Positions 17,229-26,066 of a stretch of 33,249 nt of DNA are shown piece after piece. This DNA comes from S012-113 sp039714715 (lineage in GTDB: Bacteria > Bacteroidota > Bacteroidia > Cytophagales > Cyclobacteriaceae): assembly GCA_039714715.1 (NCBI GenBank), contig JBDLIU010000016.1, forward strand, positions 1 through 33,249, written 5' to 3'. The notes under the pieces are model-generated. The model had not been told where the DNA came from. It did no database searches and worked only from the letters and a program-made list of their open reading frames with translations. Each line of letters opens with the position of its first letter. Position 1 is the first letter of the stretch. Made by a program: the position numbers and the translations under genes.

Positions 17229-17240
17229 AAACATTCCTCC
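17226..17240 (-). promoter_or_regulatory. Shine-Dalgarno site that decides the atpB start
   Basis: GGAGGA (17240-17235) is a strong ribosome-binding sequence, unusual in Bacteroidota, where such sites are weak. It abuts one ATG and stands at the best distance from a second ATG two codons later. Just upstream, TACATTTG (17260-17253) fits the -7 promoter box and an 8-bp inverted repeat (ATTTCATT / AATGAAAT) lies before that, so an internal promoter for atpB is possible though no -33 element is clear. Confidence 0.5.
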
Positions 17241-17291
17241 TATTTAAGTCTGCAAATGTAGGAAGTATTTCATTCGAAATGAAATTTTTAG

Positions 17292-17663
17292 TTAGAGTTT
17301 CTGTGCTCTTAAACCTTTGTTTACCATCATAATTTCCAAAGCTGAAAAAACTGCATAATAAATCAGGAATATTATAACCAGTTCTTTCGCTAACCCCTGA
17401 TTGAATTTAACTAAAATAATAAGCATCCCACTTGCCAGGATCAGTTTAAGTACCGTAGAAATTAGGTACGGAATTATAACACCTCTCCCTTTTCTAGCTA
17501 ATGCAATAGAATTAATCTGATGAACAATAACTGTTAGAATAATTAGAAAAACAGCAATAATTAAGTAAACATTGCTCCATTCCAGCGGTATCACATATGA
17601 AGCCAGGTATGTTATTGCCAGAAGGATAAAGGCTACTGCAGAAATTATCAAGCTACTCCTCAT
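17292..17663 (-). CDS. AtpI-like four-helix membrane protein
   Basis: A 123-residue protein with four hydrophobic segments (about 5-25, 31-50, 65-87 and 91-112) and few polar residues. Its place between the AtpZ-like gene and atpB is where AtpI-type assembly factors occur; these help assemble the c-ring or carry Mg. The sequence itself has no motif I can name, so the call rests on topology and position. The ATG follows the AtpZ-like stop after a single base, so the two are coupled. It is 57 bases upstream of atpB. Confidence 0.6.
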   Translation of the reverse strand: MRSSLIISAVAFILLAITYLASYVIPLEWSNVYLIIAVFLIILTVIVHQINSIALARKGRGVIIPYLISTVLKLILASGMLIILVKFNQGLAKELVIIFLIYYAVFSALEIMMVNKGLRAQKL

Positions 17664-17664
17664 T

Positions 17665-17898
17665 TCACTTTTGTATTTGCCTTATCAAATAAAGGATAAC
17701 CATGGCAAGGGATATCATTGCTCCCAGTAAAGTAAAAATTGGCACCTGCCATTGAACCTGGCCATCCAGCCAATATCCAATCCAGGTGCCAATTATAATA
17801 ACGGCTAATATTTGAAATGCCAAGCCACTATACCTGGCGTATGTTTTAAGCTGTTTTGACTTCTTCCTGCTTGAAACTTTGTTGTCCGTTTTCTCCAA
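17665..17898 (-). CDS. AtpZ-like two-helix ATP synthase accessory protein
   Basis: A 77-residue protein with a basic N-terminus (KVSSRKKSKQLKTYARYSGL) and two helices (about 26-44 and 52-72) around WIGYWLDG, the layout and motif of the AtpI/AtpZ (F0F1 ATPase subunit) family, which with AtpI takes part in Mg/Ca transport or ring assembly. The only usable start that keeps the N-terminus is TTG at 17898: an in-frame TGA lies five codons upstream. This places the first 53 bases inside the end of the bactofilin gene in another frame, so it is probably translated by coupling to it. Confidence 0.8.
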   Translation of the reverse strand: MEKTDNKVSSRKKSKQLKTYARYSGLAFQILAVIIIGTWIGYWLDGQVQWQVPIFTLLGAMISLAMVILYLIRQIQK

Positions 17899-18271
17899 GT
17901 TTAATTTCTTTCACAATGCTGCCCATCTTACAACCACCATTAAACTTGGCACCTGTTTCAACAACAAGTTTATTTGTAAGAAGATCACCATGAATTACAG
18001 ATGAAGCTTTAAGTGTAAGAAGATCAGAAACTTCAATCTTCCCTTTAATTTCACCAAAAACCTCTGCATTCTGAGCAAGAATATTGCCATCTACCTGTGA
18101 TGATTGCCCCAGCACAAGTTTTGATTTGGTAACTATATTACCAATTACCCTGCCATCTACACGAAGGTTTCCATAGGTTTCTATGTTACCCTCAACAGTA
18201 GTTCCTTTGCCAATAGTATTACTTGAGTTGCTTAACTCCTCTGCCACCTTTTTTTCCTCTTTGTTAAACAT
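17846..18271 (-). CDS. Bactofilin (polymer-forming cytoskeletal protein)
   Basis: Bactofilins polymerise without nucleotide into right-handed beta-helix filaments that place wall enzymes or other machinery. The 141 residues have the typical core of short beta repeats rich in Gly, Val and Ile: TTVEGNIETYGNLRVDGRV, then GNI..KSKLVLGQSSQVDGNI, AEVFGEIKGKIEV and SVIHGDLLTNKLVVE, with short polar tails at both ends. The M23 peptidase gene sits 21 bases upstream on the same strand, a pairing known for bactofilins that act in cell shape. Its 3' end overlaps the AtpZ-like gene by 53 bases. Confidence 0.92.
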   Translation of the reverse strand: MFNKEEKKVAEELSNSSNTIGKGTTVEGNIETYGNLRVDGRVIGNIVTKSKLVLGQSSQVDGNILAQNAEVFGEIKGKIEVSDLLTLKASSVIHGDLLTNKLVVETGAKFNGGCKMGSIVKEIKLGENGQQSFKQEEVKTA

Positions 18272-18292
18272 ATTTTTCCTAATCTATTCCTA

Positions 18293-19150
18293 TTAAAATG
18301 TAACGAAGTCTTCAGGGTTTACCGAGTTCCCTTTGTACCATAATTCAAAATGAAGATGAGGTCCATCGGTTAACTCTCCTGTATTACCAATTATGGCAAT
18401 TACTTCGCCACCGTTCACAAAACTACCAGTTTTTTTCAATAATTCAGCATTATGCTTATATATTGAGATTAAGTTGGAGTTATGCTGAATCATAATTACA
18501 TACCCCGAATCCTGTGTCCATGACGACATAATTACCGTTCCGCTTGCCACAGACATTACCGGTTCGTTCCGTTTAGAAACAATATCTACACCATAATGCC
18601 CTTCCTGCAAATTGTATTTTCTTGAGATAAGCCCAGCAATTGGTGAGAAAAAAAACACTTCCTGTAGCTCGGAAGTACCCGTTAGTCTAACTGGTGTTGC
18701 TTCCTCATATAACTCAAATTGCTGCCTGAATTCAGAATCAATAGGAGCTGTTGATAAATCGATGTTCAGATCTTCACTAATATTAATACCCTGGCGGAAA
18801 CTATCCACCTTTGTGGAATCAGTATCTCCTGTTAAAAATCCTCTGAACAATGAAATAAACTGATCTTTTCTTTTCATCTCATCAGACAGCGAATCCAGTT
18901 CCATGGTAAGCTTTACCAATTGTTTGTTTGTTTGAATTTGCGCATGCCTGGGATCAAACCATTGTTCCAGGATTGTTTCTGTAAGTAACAGACTTAAGAA
19001 CATAAATGTAACAACCGCTACAAACGAAATCAGAAAAAACTTGGCATACGTAAAACCCAGAAAGTGCCTCTCAGCAAAGTTTTCTTCATTTCTAAGAATC
19101 AACAGGTATCGCTCTGTTAGCCAGCTCGAGAATGTTTTTTTTGGCTTCAC
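18293..19150 (-). CDS. M23 (LytM-like) metallopeptidase, membrane anchored
   Basis: An endopeptidase fold that cuts peptidoglycan cross-links or regulates such enzymes. The 285 residues have one helix (about 36-58), a coiled-coil-like linker (70-105) and a C-terminal peptidase domain. The zinc ligands are all present: H185 and D189 in GHYGVDI, and HLH (H265, H267) followed by FEL, plus the catalytic H233 in YKHN. It is therefore probably active, in the periplasm. The start is GTG; the frame upstream runs to a TAA with no ATG. It begins a long co-directional block with bactofilin and the ATP synthase genes. Confidence 0.92.
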   Translation of the reverse strand: MKPKKTFSSWLTERYLLILRNEENFAERHFLGFTYAKFFLISFVAVVTFMFLSLLLTETILEQWFDPRHAQIQTNKQLVKLTMELDSLSDEMKRKDQFISLFRGFLTGDTDSTKVDSFRQGINISEDLNIDLSTAPIDSEFRQQFELYEEATPVRLTGTSELQEVFFFSPIAGLISRKYNLQEGHYGVDIVSKRNEPVMSVASGTVIMSSWTQDSGYVIMIQHNSNLISIYKHNAELLKKTGSFVNGGEVIAIIGNTGELTDGPHLHFELWYKGNSVNPEDFVTF

Positions 19151-19176
19151 AATTTTGTTTAACGTCTTTTTCCGAT

Positions 19177-19213
19177 CAAAAATATAGATTAATCCTTATT
19201 ATTCATGAATAAT
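19177..19213 (-). promoter_or_regulatory. Candidate promoter and palindromic operator for the M23-bactofilin-atp block
   Basis: TATTTTTG (19184-19177 on the minus strand) fits the -7 element and lies 26 bases before the GTG of the M23 gene. Upstream, where the -33 element should be, is a perfect 16-bp palindrome ATTATTCATGAATAAT (19198-19213), without a TTTG. A repressor or activator bound to the palindrome would control entry at this promoter. This is inference from arrangement. Confidence 0.45.
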
Positions 19214-19242
19214 GACGACCGGAACTTGCAAATGAATTTACA

Positions 19243-19369
19243 ATCAATTTCATGTGTCCGGATTAACCCTGACATCAACCTTGGGTTGATCGTCAGCCCA
19301 AAGGGTGTAAAATTCCGATGAATTTTACAGATTAACCAAGTATTATTGTATTAATTAGTGGAATTTTAC
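19243..19369. repeat. Structured leader region upstream of sprE
   Basis: Two hairpins stand side by side: CTGAC+ATCAACC (19269-19280) with GGTTGAT, a one-base bulge and GTCAG (to 19296), and a perfect 9-bp stem GTAAAATTC (19307-19315) with GAATTTTAC (19320-19328). GAATTTTAC occurs again at 19361-19369, so the second arm has two possible copies. GATTAACC is repeated at 19261-19268 and 19330-19337. No T tract follows the hairpins, so they do not look like terminators. The region could be a structured 5' leader, a protein-binding array or a small repeat element. Confidence 0.6.
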
Positions 19370-19395
19370 GTTCCAAAGTTGTAAACAGTTTTTTC

Positions 19396-21957
19396 TTGAA
19401 TACATTCACTACTAATACCTGGGCAAAATATTTACTTATTACATTCAGTATTTACTGGATGCTAGGGTGCTCATCAGAAAGTAGTGCCCCTTTAAATAAA
19501 GCTTTTCATAATACAACGGCACATTATAATGCATATTTCATAAGCCATGAAAAACTAAGGCAGGTGGAAGATGCCATATGGAGTGCCATGAAACCTGACT
19601 ATAACCATACACTTCTTGTCTATCCCCCTCTAGATTCAACTATGGCCACCACCTATAAAAGTGAGCTTGAAGATTGTATTAAAAAGGCTTCAATTGTAAT
19701 TCAGTACCATAAGAACAGTAAATGGGTAGACGATAGCTATAATTTAATAGGGCAGGCACGGATGTATGGCTATGATTTCCCTAATGCCGTTACAACTTTT
19801 AAGTACGTAAATACTAAGGGTGAGGATGTAGATGCCAGACATTGGGCTATTGTTAACCTAATGCGCACTTTTATTGAAAATGGTGAATATGCAAACGCTG
19901 AAGAAGCTTCTGCATATCTTGAGTCTGAAATTCTAAATAAAAAAAATCTTAAAAGCCTCTATTTAACAAGAGCTTACTATTACCAGGTTATCGATGATAA
20001 GGATAAGATGGTTCGCAACCTTGTGATGGCCGATCCAATATTAAACAAAGATGAACGGTCAAGGTACTATTTTATTATTGGTCAGATTTACCAGGAAATT
20101 GGTTTTAATTCGGCAGCCTACGAATATTATAAAAAATGTATCGCCAGTAATCCTAAATATGAACTAGCCTTCTATGCAAAGCTGAATATCGCCCAGGTTA
20201 CAGAACTAGGTGATAGTAAGGACCTGAAAAAGGTGAGAAAGTATTTCAAGAAACTGGTTAGTGATGAGAAAAACATTGAATTTCAGGATCGAATCTATTA
20301 TGAATGGGGGAAATTTGAGCTTAAGCATAATTACCTCGATGAAGCAATTGCTAAATTCAATTTATCTATTCGTAACAGCGTTCAAGATCCTAGACAAAAA
20401 GGTGTCTCTTACATCAGTCTGGGAGAAATCTACTACGATACACTCGCTGACTATTCAACGGCACAGGCATATTACGATAGTGCTGTAAACGTTCTGCCAA
20501 AAACCTATGAACATTATGCCACTGTTAAACATCGGGCAGAAGTGCTGAATGATTTTATCACCCAAATCAATACTATTACTTTACAGGATAGCCTTCTGCG
20601 TCTTGCTGACATGGATTCTGCAACCGTAATGAATCTATTTGTAGAACAAGCTACAAAGAATAAGGAGCAGGAAGAAGAGGCTGCAAAAGAAGCAGAAGAA
20701 CAAGAAAGGTATAATACTGCAGATTTTTCGGGTTTTGACCAACCTACTGGTGTTGGTGGGTCAAGTTGGTATTTTTCAAATCGCGGAGCAGTAAGCTCAG
20801 GAAGAATGGGATTTCAACAGGTCTGGGGTACACGGGTTTTAGAAGATCATTGGAGGCGATCCGTAAAGGAAACAATTTCTGCTAACACTATAGATGAAAA
20901 AAGTGTTGAAGAAGTAGACCCTGTAGAGGAAAACGATATAGGGCTATCCCGTGAAGAGCTCATTATGAATGATGCTATTGGGATGTACAAACAGATTCCA
21001 TTAACAGAAGAGGCCAAAGCTGAAGCGAACAAAAAACTTGAACTGGCCTACTATGAGCTTGGTAAGATTTACTATTTCGATTTGAACGAGAAGGCCAATG
21101 CAGTAAACACTTTTACATCCTTTACAGATAATTACGCTGATTCTGAGCACTCTCCTGAAGTACATTATCTGCTTTACCTTATTTACCGGGATATTGAAGA
21201 TGAAGCCAAAGCAAAAGAGATTTCAGATTTCATGCACCTTGAAAACCCCAACTCGATCTACACAAAACTTATCGATAATCCTGATTATGAAGAACTAAGT
21301 AACCAGGCTAATGAAATTCTTTCTAAAAGGTACAAAGGTATTTATGCCTTATACCTCAACAACGAACTGGATTCAGCTAACCAGATTATTGAAAATCTTC
21401 TGGCTGCCTATCCGGATGTAAAATTTTCTGCTAATCTGAAGATTTTGAGGATACTTATTATTGGTAAAACTCAACCCCTGGCCGATTATCAATTAGCTTT
21501 AAATTCATTCCTTGAGGAATATCCCGACCATGAACTCAATGCCTATGCAAAAGAGCTGCTCGATGCGTCCTATAATTATAAAGGCAACCTGGCCAAGCTC
21601 AAAGCGGCTGAATATTTCCATAGCACCACTGACAAATACTTTTTTGTTGTACAAACTCGGAATCCTGATGATGCTGAAGAAGTAAATTCTAAGCTGCAGG
21701 AGTTAGTTGCTGATAATTTTGGAGATCAGAGGTTAGAAATTGGCAGCCTGGTACTTAGTGACTCTACCGAACTAATATTGGTTCAAACATTTGAGGCTAT
21801 TGATAATGCCTTATTATTCATTGATATAGTAAAAGCAAAACAGTTTTTAGATGACTCAATTAATCCTAATTTTGTAATTACTGAAACTAATTTTGATATA
21901 CTGTATAAATCAAAAGAAATTGATGCATACCTGGAGTTTTACAAGGAGCATTTTTAA
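19396..21957 (+). CDS. sprE: SprE/PorW-type TPR lipoprotein of type IX secretion and gliding
   Basis: SprE (PorW) is an outer-membrane-associated TPR lipoprotein needed for type IX secretion and gliding. The 853 residues fit. The start is TTG, the only standard start codon in a frame open from 19336, and gives a signal peptide with lipobox MLGC (C25). Then come the family block FHNTTAHYNAYF, TPR-like helices (about 85-400), a Glu/Lys-rich stretch (about 418-440), the WYFSNRGAV...FQQVWGTRVLEDHWRR block (about 453-490) that is characteristic of this family, more TPR-like repeats, and a C-terminal domain with FVITETNFDILYKS. It is followed after 17 bases by the penicillin-binding protein gene. 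The leader is strongly structured. Confidence 0.85.
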   Translation: MNTFTTNTWAKYLLITFSIYWMLGCSSESSAPLNKAFHNTTAHYNAYFISHEKLRQVEDAIWSAMKPDYNHTLLVYPPLDSTMATTYKSELEDCIKKASIVIQYHKNSKWVDDSYNLIGQARMYGYDFPNAVTTFKYVNTKGEDVDARHWAIVNLMRTFIENGEYANAEEASAYLESEILNKKNLKSLYLTRAYYYQVIDDKDKMVRNLVMADPILNKDERSRYYFIIGQIYQEIGFNSAAYEYYKKCIASNPKYELAFYAKLNIAQVTELGDSKDLKKVRKYFKKLVSDEKNIEFQDRIYYEWGKFELKHNYLDEAIAKFNLSIRNSVQDPRQKGVSYISLGEIYYDTLADYSTAQAYYDSAVNVLPKTYEHYATVKHRAEVLNDFITQINTITLQDSLLRLADMDSATVMNLFVEQATKNKEQEEEAAKEAEEQERYNTADFSGFDQPTGVGGSSWYFSNRGAVSSGRMGFQQVWGTRVLEDHWRRSVKETISANTIDEKSVEEVDPVEENDIGLSREELIMNDAIGMYKQIPLTEEAKAEANKKLELAYYELGKIYYFDLNEKANAVNTFTSFTDNYADSEHSPEVHYLLYLIYRDIEDEAKAKEISDFMHLENPNSIYTKLIDNPDYEELSNQANEILSKRYKGIYALYLNNELDSANQIIENLLAAYPDVKFSANLKILRILIIGKTQPLADYQLALNSFLEEYPDHELNAYAKELLDASYNYKGNLAKLKAAEYFHSTTDKYFFVVQTRNPDDAEEVNSKLQELVADNFGDQRLEIGSLVLSDSTELILVQTFEAIDNALLFIDIVKAKQFLDDSINPNFVITETNFDILYKSKEIDAYLEFYKEHF

Positions 21958-21974
21958 TAATACTGATTAATTAA

Positions 21975-24272
21975 ATGAGTGTAAAGAAGAAAATAATAAT
22001 TACTGTTTGGCTTTTATTCTTAGGTATATTTATAGGACTACCTCTATATATTCACGCTGTAAATAGTGATTTCCTTGGCCTTTTTGGTGGAATGCCAAGT
22101 CTTGCTCAGCTAGAGAATCCTGAAAACGACCTTTCTTCAACTTTATATTATGCCAATGGCGAGCAAATGGGCAAATATTTTAGTACTAACCGTAGTCAAG
22201 TAAACTACGAAGATATGTCTGAAGAGTTGCTCACTACTTTAATTATCTCTGAAGACCACCGATATTACGGTCATGCAGGGCTTGATTTTATAGCCTATTT
22301 AAGAGTTATCAAAGGGATATTAACATTTAACCGTGCCGGTGGGGGTAGTACCATAACACAACAATTAGCAAAAAAGCTTTACGAGACCAGAGGTAAAGAT
22401 ATGGAAGGAAAAATTGCCAGGTTGGGCTCAATTCCCAGATTAATTGTAGCTAAGACTAAAGAGTGGATTATTGCAGTACAGCTGGAAGAAACATTTACCA
22501 AGGAAGAAGTTGTTGCGCTATATCTGAATACTGTTGATTTTGGAAGTAATGCGTTTGGTATCAAAGCAGCGGCCGAAACTTTTTTTGGAAAAGAAGCCAA
22601 CGAGCTTAATTACCAGGAATCTGCCACCTTAATAGGGTTATTACAGGCAACTACTAGATTTAATCCTGTTCTTAATTACGACAACTCATTCAGCAAGAGA
22701 AATGAGGTGCTTAATAAACTCTCCTACCACGAGGTATTGAGCAAAGAAGTTGTGGATTCCCTTAAAGAGCTTCCGATTGATCTCAGCAATTATAATGTAG
22801 AAAGTCAGAATACCGGTTTAGCAACTTATTTCAGAGAGGTAATTAAAAGAGACCTACTTCAATTTTGCAAAGAGCGAGATATTGATCTTTATGAATCAGG
22901 TTTAAAAATCTATACTACCATTGATAAGGATCTTCAGGAATATGCTGAGGGAGCCATGAGTTGGTGGATGGATTCTCTTCAAAACACTTTCCTTTCAGCA
23001 TGGGGAGACAGAAATCCCTGGGTTGATGAAAATGGTAAAGAGATTAAGGGATTTCTTGATATCGTTATCAAACGAACAGATCATTATAGAAAGCTTGTGA
23101 AGAAATTCGGGAAAGATGGAGACTCTGTTAAAATCATTTTAAACACCCCAAAACCCATGCGGATTTTTTCATGGGGTGGAGAGATTGATACCGTAATGAG
23201 TCCCATGGACTCACTGAAGTATTATAAAAAATATTTACAAGCCGGATTTATGGCTATGGATCCTCATACAGGGCATATAAAGGCCTGGGTTGGAGGAATA
23301 AATCACAAATACTTTAAATACGATCATGTAAGACAGGGTAAAAATCAGCCGGGATCAACATTTAAACCAATTGTATATGCCACTGCGATAGAAAATGGAT
23401 ATTACCCATGCTACGAAGTGGTAGATGAGCGAAGAACCTATCAGACTGGTGGAAACCCGCCAACCTGGTCGCCAGAAAATTCTAACATGAAATTTTCCGG
23501 TGAAAATGTAACGATCAGACAGGGATTAGCCCGATCGTTGAATTCAGTTACTGCTCGCGTGATGAGCCTGATTGGTCCTGAGAATGTGGTTGATAAAGCT
23601 CGTTCTCTTGGAATTGAAAGTGAACTGGCACCTGTACTTGCGCTTGCACTTGGCGTAAGTGATGTTTCAGTATATGAATTAGTTGGAGCCTATAGTGGCT
23701 TCGCTAATGGTGGTACCTGGACTAAACCCTTTTATATTTCCCGTATTGAAAATAAAAATGGAGAGATAATCCAGAACTTTATTCCACAGCAGAAGCAAGC
23801 ATTGAGTGAACAAGATGCCTACCTAATGCTTCATATGTTAAAGGGTACTATTGAAGAATCAGGGGGAACTGCCCGATCACTTGATTATTACTGGCAACTT
23901 ACCAAAGGCGGGAATGAAATAGGAGCTAAAACAGGAACAACTCAAAACTACTCTGATGGGTGGTTTATGGGCATAACAAGAGACCTTGTAGCCGGTGTAT
24001 GGGTTGGAGGTGATGATAGAGCCATCCATTTCCCAAGTATAAGATATGGGCAGGGAGCCTACATGGGTCTGCCTATCTGGGCTAAGTTTATGACTGAGGT
24101 ATATGATGATGATTCACTGGGTTATGAACGTGGCCCGTTCAGGAAACCACGCAGACCACTTAATGTAACGCTCGACTGCTCGAAATACGGTCTCTTAAAC
24201 CCTGCCGACTCATTGCTAAAACATAAGCTTGATTCACTGAACGTAGAGCTTAATGAAGACGATATCATGTAA
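21975..24272 (+). CDS. Class A penicillin-binding protein 1A
   Basis: A bifunctional enzyme that polymerises lipid II and cross-links the strands. The 765 residues have one N-terminal helix (about 7-28), a GT51 glycosyltransferase domain with the catalytic E93 in ISEDHRYYGH and GGSTITQQLAKK (123-134), and a transpeptidase domain with S461-T-F-K464, the second motif S521-L-N523 and K652-T-G-T. All catalytic residues are present. The length is normal for PBP1A-type enzymes of Bacteroidota. It lies 17 bases after sprE and 3 bases before uvrC, so it is the middle gene of a three-gene operon. Confidence 0.95.
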   Translation: MSVKKKIIITVWLLFLGIFIGLPLYIHAVNSDFLGLFGGMPSLAQLENPENDLSSTLYYANGEQMGKYFSTNRSQVNYEDMSEELLTTLIISEDHRYYGHAGLDFIAYLRVIKGILTFNRAGGGSTITQQLAKKLYETRGKDMEGKIARLGSIPRLIVAKTKEWIIAVQLEETFTKEEVVALYLNTVDFGSNAFGIKAAAETFFGKEANELNYQESATLIGLLQATTRFNPVLNYDNSFSKRNEVLNKLSYHEVLSKEVVDSLKELPIDLSNYNVESQNTGLATYFREVIKRDLLQFCKERDIDLYESGLKIYTTIDKDLQEYAEGAMSWWMDSLQNTFLSAWGDRNPWVDENGKEIKGFLDIVIKRTDHYRKLVKKFGKDGDSVKIILNTPKPMRIFSWGGEIDTVMSPMDSLKYYKKYLQAGFMAMDPHTGHIKAWVGGINHKYFKYDHVRQGKNQPGSTFKPIVYATAIENGYYPCYEVVDERRTYQTGGNPPTWSPENSNMKFSGENVTIRQGLARSLNSVTARVMSLIGPENVVDKARSLGIESELAPVLALALGVSDVSVYELVGAYSGFANGGTWTKPFYISRIENKNGEIIQNFIPQQKQALSEQDAYLMLHMLKGTIEESGGTARSLDYYWQLTKGGNEIGAKTGTTQNYSDGWFMGITRDLVAGVWVGGDDRAIHFPSIRYGQGAYMGLPIWAKFMTEVYDDDSLGYERGPFRKPRRPLNVTLDCSKYGLLNPADSLLKHKLDSLNVELNEDDIM

Positions 24273-24275
24273 ACG

Positions 24276-26066
24276 ATGACTGTCCTTCCTCCCGAAACAG
24301 GTAAGCTCCCCAATCAACCGGGGGTGTATAAATACCTTAATAAAGGTGGTAATTTAATTTATGTTGGGAAGGCTAAAAATCTGCGCAAGAGAGTAAAAAG
24401 CTATTTTACTGCAAAGAGTAATCAGAATCAAAAAACACGAAAGCTGGTAAGTGAAATTGATAGAATTGAGGTTGTAATTACATCTTCCGAAATTGATGCC
24501 ATTCTACTGGAGAACAACCTGATCAAAACCAACCAACCTAAATACAACATCTTGCTTAAAGATGACAAGTCGTTCCCTTTTATCTGTGTTTCCAATGACC
24601 GGTTCCCCAGAATTTACTCCACAAGGCAACATCATCTAAAAAAAGGCAACTATTACGGGCCATATACCAGCGTAGTAGCCATGAATAATGTGCTTGAGCT
24701 TATCCAAAAACTCTACACTATTCGTAATTGCAAATACAATCTTTCTGAAAAGAATGTTAAAAACAAAAAGTATAAAATATGCCTCGAATATCATGTTGGT
24801 AATTGTAAGGGACCCTGTGAAGGACATCAAACTGAAGGGAATTACCTGAATGATGTTAAACAGGCTGAACATATACTTAAAGGGAATCTGTCTGTAGTAA
24901 AACAACATTTCTCAGAAGCAATGAACAGAGCTTCGGAAGAATTAAAATTCGAAGAAGCCCAAATGATTAAAGAGAAGCTGGGTCTTCTGGAAAAATTCAG
25001 GAGTAAAACCATTGTGGTTAATCCCAAGCTGGGCGATTTGCACGTAATTACAGCTGTTGTTGACAGTAATGCCGTTCTGGTTAATCATATGTTTGTAAAC
25101 AATGGTGCTATTATTCAAAGTAAGACAAGGGCAATAAAGAATATATTTGAAAGAGAAGCATCTCATGTACTTGGTTCCATTCTAAGTCAACTAATCGATT
25201 TTAGTGATAAGGATAAAAATATAACCATATTATCGAATGTTGCTATTTCGGAAGTAGCTGAGAATATAAAAGTAATTGTACCTAAGATTGGTGATAAACG
25301 AAAACTGGTTGAACTATCTCTCAGGAATGCTTATAGTCTAAAAAAAGAAAGACAAGTTGCCAATGAAGCCAAACCCAAAGGGTCATTTGCGGTACACCAG
25401 CTTAAAGAAGATTTATCGTTGACTAAAATTCCCAATCATATTGAATGTTTCGACAACTCAAACTTGCAAGGATCTAATCCCGTGGCTTCTATGGTGTGTT
25501 TTAAGGCAGGCAAACCCAGTAAGAAGGATTATCGAAAGTTCAATATAAAAACTGTGGTCGGCCCTGATGATTTCACTTCTATGTACGAAATCGTTAAAAG
25601 GCGGTATACGCGCGTTTTAAAGGAAGAACAATCCTTACCAGACCTGATACTGGTTGATGGCGGAAAAGGCCAGCTAAGTGCAGCTGTAAAGGCCATGGAG
25701 GAGCTTGATGTCTATGGCAAGGTAGCCATTGCAGGGATTGCCAAACGACTTGAGGAGATTTATGTGCCACATGATTCGGTGCCATTGCATATTTCTAAAA
25801 AATCTGCCTCTCTAAAATTAATTCAAAGGCTTAGGGATGAAGCACACCGATTCGCTATAACATTTCACAGGGATAAGCGCAGCAAAGCTATCAATACAGA
25901 ATTGGAAAGTATTCCCGGAATTGGGAAAAGTACAGCTGATAAGCTGCTCAAGAAGTTTAAATCGGTGAAGAAGGTAAAACAAGCCAGCTTTGAAGAACTG
26001 GAAGAGCTTATAGGTAATGCTAAAGCTGGTATCTTAGTTAATGCAATTACGGACAGTTTTATTTGA
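24276..26066 (+). CDS. uvrC: UvrABC excinuclease subunit C
   Basis: UvrC makes both incisions in nucleotide excision repair. The 596 residues show the GIY-YIG domain (GVYKYLN, then LIYVGKAKNLRKRVKSYF at 27-44, with catalytic E79 or nearby in LLENNLIK), four cysteines C152, C169, C177 and C181 matching the Fe-S cluster pattern of UvrC, a UVR motif (EEAQMIKEKLGLLEKF, about 226-241), the RNase H-like C-nuclease with ECFDNSNLQG and LILVDGGKGQL, and C-terminal helix-hairpin-helix repeats (SIPGIGKSTADKLLKKF). The ATG is 3 bases after the PBP stop. The gene ends inside the first of two hairpins. Confidence 0.97.
   Translation: MTVLPPETGKLPNQPGVYKYLNKGGNLIYVGKAKNLRKRVKSYFTAKSNQNQKTRKLVSEIDRIEVVITSSEIDAILLENNLIKTNQPKYNILLKDDKSFPFICVSNDRFPRIYSTRQHHLKKGNYYGPYTSVVAMNNVLELIQKLYTIRNCKYNLSEKNVKNKKYKICLEYHVGNCKGPCEGHQTEGNYLNDVKQAEHILKGNLSVVKQHFSEAMNRASEELKFEEAQMIKEKLGLLEKFRSKTIVVNPKLGDLHVITAVVDSNAVLVNHMFVNNGAIIQSKTRAIKNIFEREASHVLGSILSQLIDFSDKDKNITILSNVAISEVAENIKVIVPKIGDKRKLVELSLRNAYSLKKERQVANEAKPKGSFAVHQLKEDLSLTKIPNHIECFDNSNLQGSNPVASMVCFKAGKPSKKDYRKFNIKTVVGPDDFTSMYEIVKRRYTRVLKEEQSLPDLILVDGGKGQLSAAVKAMEELDVYGKVAIAGIAKRLEEIYVPHDSVPLHISKKSASLKLIQRLRDEAHRFAITFHRDKRSKAINTELESIPGIGKSTADKLLKKFKSVKKVKQASFEELEELIGNAKAGILVNAITDSFI

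Noticed and set aside
19269..19328. The two hairpins before sprE as a terminator for an upstream gene
   Set aside because: No T run follows on either strand and the flanking genes are divergent, so there is no transcript to end here.
24636..25166. Minus-strand frames inside uvrC
   Set aside because: They lie within a complete uvrC with all its motifs; no signal or start context.
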